A stretch of 64,000 nucleotides of DNA from Oenanthe sinensis. Its lineage: Eukaryota > Streptophyta > Magnoliopsida > Apiales > Apiaceae. Numbering within the stretch: the stretch's first letter is position 1; every line of letters begins with the position of its first letter. Position numbers and translations under genes: made by a program. The notes under the pieces were generated by a model. The model did no database searches. It was not told where the DNA came from and was given only the letters and a program-made list of their open reading frames with translations. The stretch lies in the NCBI GenBank assembly GCA_028671895.1, contig CM053796.1:42840860-42904859 (forward strand), read 5' to 3'. Shown here in pieces: positions 61,178 through 64,000 of this stretch.

Positions 61178-63178
61178 TTAGAAATGACTCCTTGTTTCAA
61201 TTAAACTGTTACCTATATCCATTCTCATCTTTCTTGCTACTGCAACCTCTCTGATATGCGATGAAGTTTCATATTCTCCTATTTCAGCGTAAAAGTTGGA
61301 AGCTTGCAACCAAATTTCAGGATCCTCAGGCTCAAGGTCCATCAGTATGTTTGTTACTCTCCTACCAACATCCTCATTTCGGTGGATCCTACAACTCCTC
61401 AACAGCGAACTCCAAAGTACAGAATCATCCCTTCTTGGTGCCTGTTTAAGAAGCTCTTCTGCATCTTCCAGCAACCCTGCGCGTCCAAACAAATCCACCA
61501 TACATGAATAATGTTTTCGGTCCGGATGTATTCCATAAATAGTTCGCATTAAATCAAACACCATTTTCCCCTCTTCAATAAGTCCTGAATGGTTGCACCC
61601 ATTCAGGACGCACAAGAATGTAACTTTATCAGGTTTCACACCCTTTTCAGTCATTTCTTTAAGCATCCCAAGGCCTTGCATTCCCATTCCATTCCTAGCA
61701 TATGCATTAATGATTGATGTGAATGATACGACATTTAATGAGGGCAATTCTTCAAAAATCTGGTGAGAGCATTTAACATGGCCTGATCTTGAATATGCAT
61801 CGATTAAAGAGCATGAAACGGCTGAGTAGGATACAAACCCTGATTTTATCACGCAACAATGCAGCATTGTGCAGCCCATAAGGCTAGCACAACAGGATAT
61901 AGATAATGCTTTCAGTGTTGTAGATACACTAACTTCATCAAATCCGATTCCCTTAGCAAGCATCATAGCAAACAACTCAACAACGTCCTGCACCATGTCG
62001 TACTGTAACAGAGATGTCATCATTGAGTTGCAAGATTCAAGACTGATTTCATGATCTCCTTGAAATATAGACACTGAACTCTCAATCTCACCACATTTCC
62101 CATACATATCAATTAAAGCGGATTGCACATAAGCACTGCTAACATTGAACCCTGTTTTCATGACAAAACAATGTATCTGATCCCCTAATATAAGTTTCTT
62201 CTCCTCACGACATAGAGTCAACAATCCCACAAAAGAACGCACTGATGGCTTTTTTCCCCAAGATAGCATTTTAGAAAAGAGTCCAAAAGCTTCAGATGTG
62301 AAACCATCTTTTCCATATACAGAAACCATAGAATTCCACGAAATCACATCCTTGGATGGAATAACTTCAAATGCTTTCTGAGCATCATGCAGACATCCAC
62401 AAGCAGAATAAAAATCAACTAAAGCATTGGCAACAAATATATTCACCTCGGACCATCCATTCTTCACTACACAACAATGCAACTGTTTTCCTTCCTGAAC
62501 GAACTCTCCATTTCCACACCCGCAAATCATATAACAAAACGTAAGCGCATTAGCCATAACACCCTCCTTTTCCATACTACTAAAAACTCCAAACAACTCA
62601 CTTGATCGATTTAAATCACAACACCCGCGCAAAACCAAATTCCAAACACCTAAGCTCCTCTCAGGCAAACCACTAAACAATCTAAAACCAACATCAAAAA
62701 GACCAACATGCATATAAAGATCAATCAACACACTACCAATATACATATTCATACTAAACCCAAGAACAATCACCCTCGAATGAATCTCAAGGCCTTGTCG
62801 ATACAACCCAGCATTACAACACACACTCAACACAGATGAAAAAGTACTTGAACTTTCACAAACCCCCTCAAAAACCATTTGTTTATACAAATAAAGAGCT
62901 TCTACAAAAAACCCACATCGATTATACCCAGATATCATTGTATTCCAGGTTACAACATCCCTCACACGCATTTCATCAAACAGTTGGTGTGCAAAGCTTA
63001 AAGATCCAAACTTTATTTGATAATCAATTGCTTTATTAAATGAATATATAGTGTCTCTATCATTAAGTTGAATATATGTATCTAATTGTAAGGAAGTGAG
63101 TGGCACTGTCATGGGTTTGTTCTTGTATGCAAGAGTTGTTATAGCTCTGCTTAAATTTACAAACTTTCTGCTTTTCAT
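61178..63178 (-). CDS. Pentatricopeptide repeat protein, PLS class with E-type end, intronless
   Basis: A 666-aa single-exon protein. Plant PLS-class PPR proteins bind organellar RNA and commonly act in C-to-U editing or other RNA processing. The N-terminus (MKSRKFVNLSRAITTLAYKN) is basic and Ser/Thr-containing, as in organelle targeting. PPR units run from about 55 to 560; clear ones are DVVTWNTMISGYNRCGFFVE, DVISWNSMVSVYGKDGFTSE and NVVSFTSIINAYARNG with KPDKVTFLCVLNGCNHSGLI. The C-terminus HYSCMVDLFGRAGLLEDAEE, VLWSSLLRSCRIH and IWLQASNFYAEIGE is the E motif. There is no DYW domain; it stops soon after ARKMRMDIG. E-class proteins lacking DYW are thought to recruit a deaminase partner. The start is the first ATG. 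The RNA target cannot be read here. Confidence 0.93.
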   Translation of the reverse strand: MKSRKFVNLSRAITTLAYKNKPMTVPLTSLQLDTYIQLNDRDTIYSFNKAIDYQIKFGSLSFAHQLFDEMRVRDVVTWNTMISGYNRCGFFVEALYLYKQMVFEGVCESSSTFSSVLSVCCNAGLYRQGLEIHSRVIVLGFSMNMYIGSVLIDLYMHVGLFDVGFRLFSGLPERSLGVWNLVLRGCCDLNRSSELFGVFSSMEKEGVMANALTFCYMICGCGNGEFVQEGKQLHCCVVKNGWSEVNIFVANALVDFYSACGCLHDAQKAFEVIPSKDVISWNSMVSVYGKDGFTSEAFGLFSKMLSWGKKPSVRSFVGLLTLCREEKKLILGDQIHCFVMKTGFNVSSAYVQSALIDMYGKCGEIESSVSIFQGDHEISLESCNSMMTSLLQYDMVQDVVELFAMMLAKGIGFDEVSVSTTLKALSISCCASLMGCTMLHCCVIKSGFVSYSAVSCSLIDAYSRSGHVKCSHQIFEELPSLNVVSFTSIINAYARNGMGMQGLGMLKEMTEKGVKPDKVTFLCVLNGCNHSGLIEEGKMVFDLMRTIYGIHPDRKHYSCMVDLFGRAGLLEDAEELLKQAPRRDDSVLWSSLLRSCRIHRNEDVGRRVTNILMDLEPEDPEIWLQASNFYAEIGEYETSSHIREVAVARKMRMDIGNSLIETRSHF

Positions 63179-64000
63179 AGCTTATTGGTTTGTACACAAT
63201 CTTTCCCTCCACTTAACAAACTCATAACACGCATTGTATTACCCCGCAATGCCTGTGCATTTTACCTCTTTTTATCCTGCATAATTTAAGGTGTATACTA
63301 AATATGTTTCTACTTTATTATTAAAAAATTTCGTATTGTGTGACAATTTAATTATTAAAAAGATGGAATATACTGTGTGTAATTATTTCGTAAAAAAGTA
63401 TACCCATTACACAAAAATGTTTTGTATTATATCTCATTTGTAAATTTACGTGGAACGGCATTCTCTTATTAAAAATGTAAATTTAGCATTTTATAATTAA
63501 AAAATATTAGGGAATTTTTCAAAAATAATTTTTCTATATAATTTTATTTCAAAATACGATTTTTTTTAAATATTCAAAAAATACGATTTTTAAATTTTTA
63601 TTTTTCAAAAATACGACCAATAAATTTTGCAACTTAAAATGTAACTTTTTTTAAAAGATAATTTGAGTTGCAAACCAAAAAATCAATTTTAAAATCAATT
63701 TTTTCAAAAAATTAAATTAAATTTTAAATTGTAAAGATTGTAGATCGTATTTTTGAAAATGAAACTTTAAAAACAATATTTTTAGAATTATTTTTAAAAG
63801 TGGTAGTATTTTTGAAAATAATTTTTTTTTAAATAGTATTGCAAGTAATTTCCCAAAATATTAACATACAACATACCTGCATGTTTAATTAGTCATTATC
63901 AAAAAGAATTATGTAATTTTGTTCCCCCTCACAATTGACATGCATCTCATTGGTGAGGTGTGTTGCTCATATTTTGGATCATTCTACCTAAATTGTGTTA
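63179..64000. other. PPR gene promoter side and AT-rich flank
   Basis: The presumed promoter of the minus-strand PPR gene lies just above 63178. From about 63500 onward the sequence is A/T-rich with repeated ATTTTT(G/C)AAAA-type words. No gene seen to the end of the window. Confidence 0.5.

Noticed and set aside
1..64000. CRISPR arrays, bacterial operons, phage or a dedicated defence system
   Set aside because: The DNA is plant nuclear with spliced genes; repeats present are microsatellites and transposons, not spacer arrays.
1..64000. tRNA and rRNA genes
   Set aside because: No stretch with the A-box/B-box spacing and cloverleaf, and no rRNA-like block, was recognised by eye; a tRNAscan run would settle it.

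Overview
This window is nuclear DNA from a eudicot plant. It is AT-rich, its genes carry GT-AG introns, and the intergenic space is packed with small non-autonomous transposons. Gene content (cytosolic-type beta carbonic anhydrase, AMSH2, DUF1645, nucleoredoxin, DUF220, galactinol synthase, GH28 polygalacturonase, NHL and PPR proteins) fits any dicot. I cannot name the species from the sequence alone.

Layout: 1-7.2 kb holds no supported gene, only microsatellites and one Stowaway-like MITE. 7.24-12.05 kb is a beta carbonic anhydrase on the minus strand (8 coding exons plus a 5'UTR exon) carrying two near-identical MITEs in inverted orientation around one exon. 12.4-14.4 kb looks like a decayed non-autonomous LTR element. 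14.4-20.4 kb is AT-rich repeat territory. 21.4-24.4 kb is AMSH2 (plus strand, 7 coding exons). 25.1-27.8 kb holds an intact DUF1645 gene and its truncated pseudogene copy. 28-37.9 kb is a transposon-rich gap with Tourist, hAT and Stowaway MITEs, TRIM elements and a decayed repeat-protein gene. 38.3-41.0 kb is nucleoredoxin 1 (4 exons). 43.7-45.5 kb is a DUF220 gene. 47.3-48.7 kb is galactinol synthase (minus). 50.7-54.0 kb is a GH28 polygalacturonase (minus, 7 exons). 57.0-57.7 kb is a broken NHL gene whose stop codon lies in a MITE. 60.4-61.0 kb is a polygalacturonase-like remnant. 61.2-63.2 kb is an intronless PPR gene.

The genes do not form a pathway or cluster; they are ordinary independent plant loci. 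I found no undescribed multi-gene system. The most interesting material is structural: inverted MITE twins inside the carbonic anhydrase transcript, a MITE that supplies the 3' end of an open reading frame, a 244-bp TRIM with identical-length 76-bp LTRs, a duplicated promoter segment upstream of nucleoredoxin 1, and several gene-copy remnants. Exon limits were placed by eye from GT/AG sites and reading-frame continuity. No alignment or database search was run.
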